From Edaphobacter lichenicola (lineage in GTDB: Bacteria; Acidobacteriota; Terriglobia; Terriglobales; Acidobacteriaceae), in contig NZ_JACHDY010000001.1 of NCBI RefSeq assembly GCF_014201315.1, positions 186,001-250,000 on the forward strand: a stretch of 64,000 nt of DNA, in the 5' to 3' direction. The notes beneath the pieces are model-generated. The model was not told the origin of the DNA. It ran no database searches and saw nothing but the letters and a program-made list of their open reading frames with translations. Below, piece by piece: positions 63,923 through 64,000 of the stretch; the stretch's first letter is position 1, and every line of letters begins with the position of its first letter. A program made the position numbers and the translations under genes.

Positions 63923-64000
63923 CACCGCTCCACCTCGGCGTAGGTCGCTAGCAGAGCGGCGCGCTCGCTTGCAATGGCCTGCCGCAGCAAGGCTGCCTGT
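63922..64000 (-). CDS. C-terminal end of an upstream cluster gene (cut by window)
   Basis: Only the last 25 codons are visible, ending ALLATYAEVER and a TGA at 63922-63924 that overlaps the methyltransferase start by one base. The visible part is a helical Ala/Arg/Glu-rich tail; no family can be named. Confidence 0.55.
   Translation of the reverse strand, partial: QAALLRQAIASERAALLATYAEVER

Overview
The window looks like chromosome of an Acidobacteriota member, probably class Terriglobia (Granulicella/Terriglobus/Edaphobacter-like). This is inference from content: high GC, a von Willebrand protein of the type common in acidobacteria, ArsR-SRPBCC, CGNR and DinB genes, many secreted beta-propeller proteins, and dispersed GC-rich intergenic repeats. 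No rRNA, CRISPR array, complete insertion sequence or prophage was seen. There is one tRNA (Gln, CTG).

Layout. 1-5.2 kb: truncated aceE, argJ and a Gfo/Idh oxidoreductase, all on the minus strand. 5.2-10 kb: a TolC/EmrA-type efflux pair, a Dps ferritin and a DedA-rhodanese fusion. 10-19.3 kb: a TonB-like protein, a UbiD decarboxylase, a purple-acid-phosphatase-like enzyme, a small molybdopterin-fold protein, an orphan nuoI and a methionine synthase split into two overlapping genes. 19.4-22.1 kb: a receiver-like protein, a low-complexity secreted protein, then a SAM-I-type riboswitch leading into thrC and a MoaD/ThiS-like sulfur carrier that ends in Gly-Gly-Cys-Ile. 22-24.9 kb: a large lipoprotein and a 49-residue membrane protein. 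24.9-31.1 kb: the proteostasis run tig-clpP-clpX-lon (minus strand). 31-45 kb: an anchored epimerase-like protein, UdgB-type glycosylase, YtxH protein, clpC, a Lol-type ABC transporter with an AhpD-like gene between permease and ATPase, a TRIC channel, a propeller protein, a MOSC protein and an alcohol dehydrogenase. 45-57 kb: an S55 peptidase, a VWA protein, an M48 peptidase-propeller, an ArsR-SRPBCC-DoxX-DUF998 operon, a DUF1801 protein, a Tat-type alpha/beta hydrolase divergent from a CGNR regulator, and a DinB protein. 57.4-64 kb: tRNA-Gln, then an overlapping minus-strand cluster with two radical SAM enzymes, three methyltransferase domains (one fused to an amidohydrolase) and a truncated upstream gene. 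This looks like an accessory biosynthetic island.

The two most interesting systems are the SAM-responsive thrC-sulfur-carrier unit, which suggests that the PLP enzyme or its partner serves sulfur amino-acid synthesis, and the radical SAM/methyltransferase/amidohydrolase cluster beside tRNA-Gln. Two intergenic repeat families are also present. One has terminal inverted repeats and a 13-bp internal hairpin. The other has a central stem whose sequence differs in all three copies while its pairing is kept.
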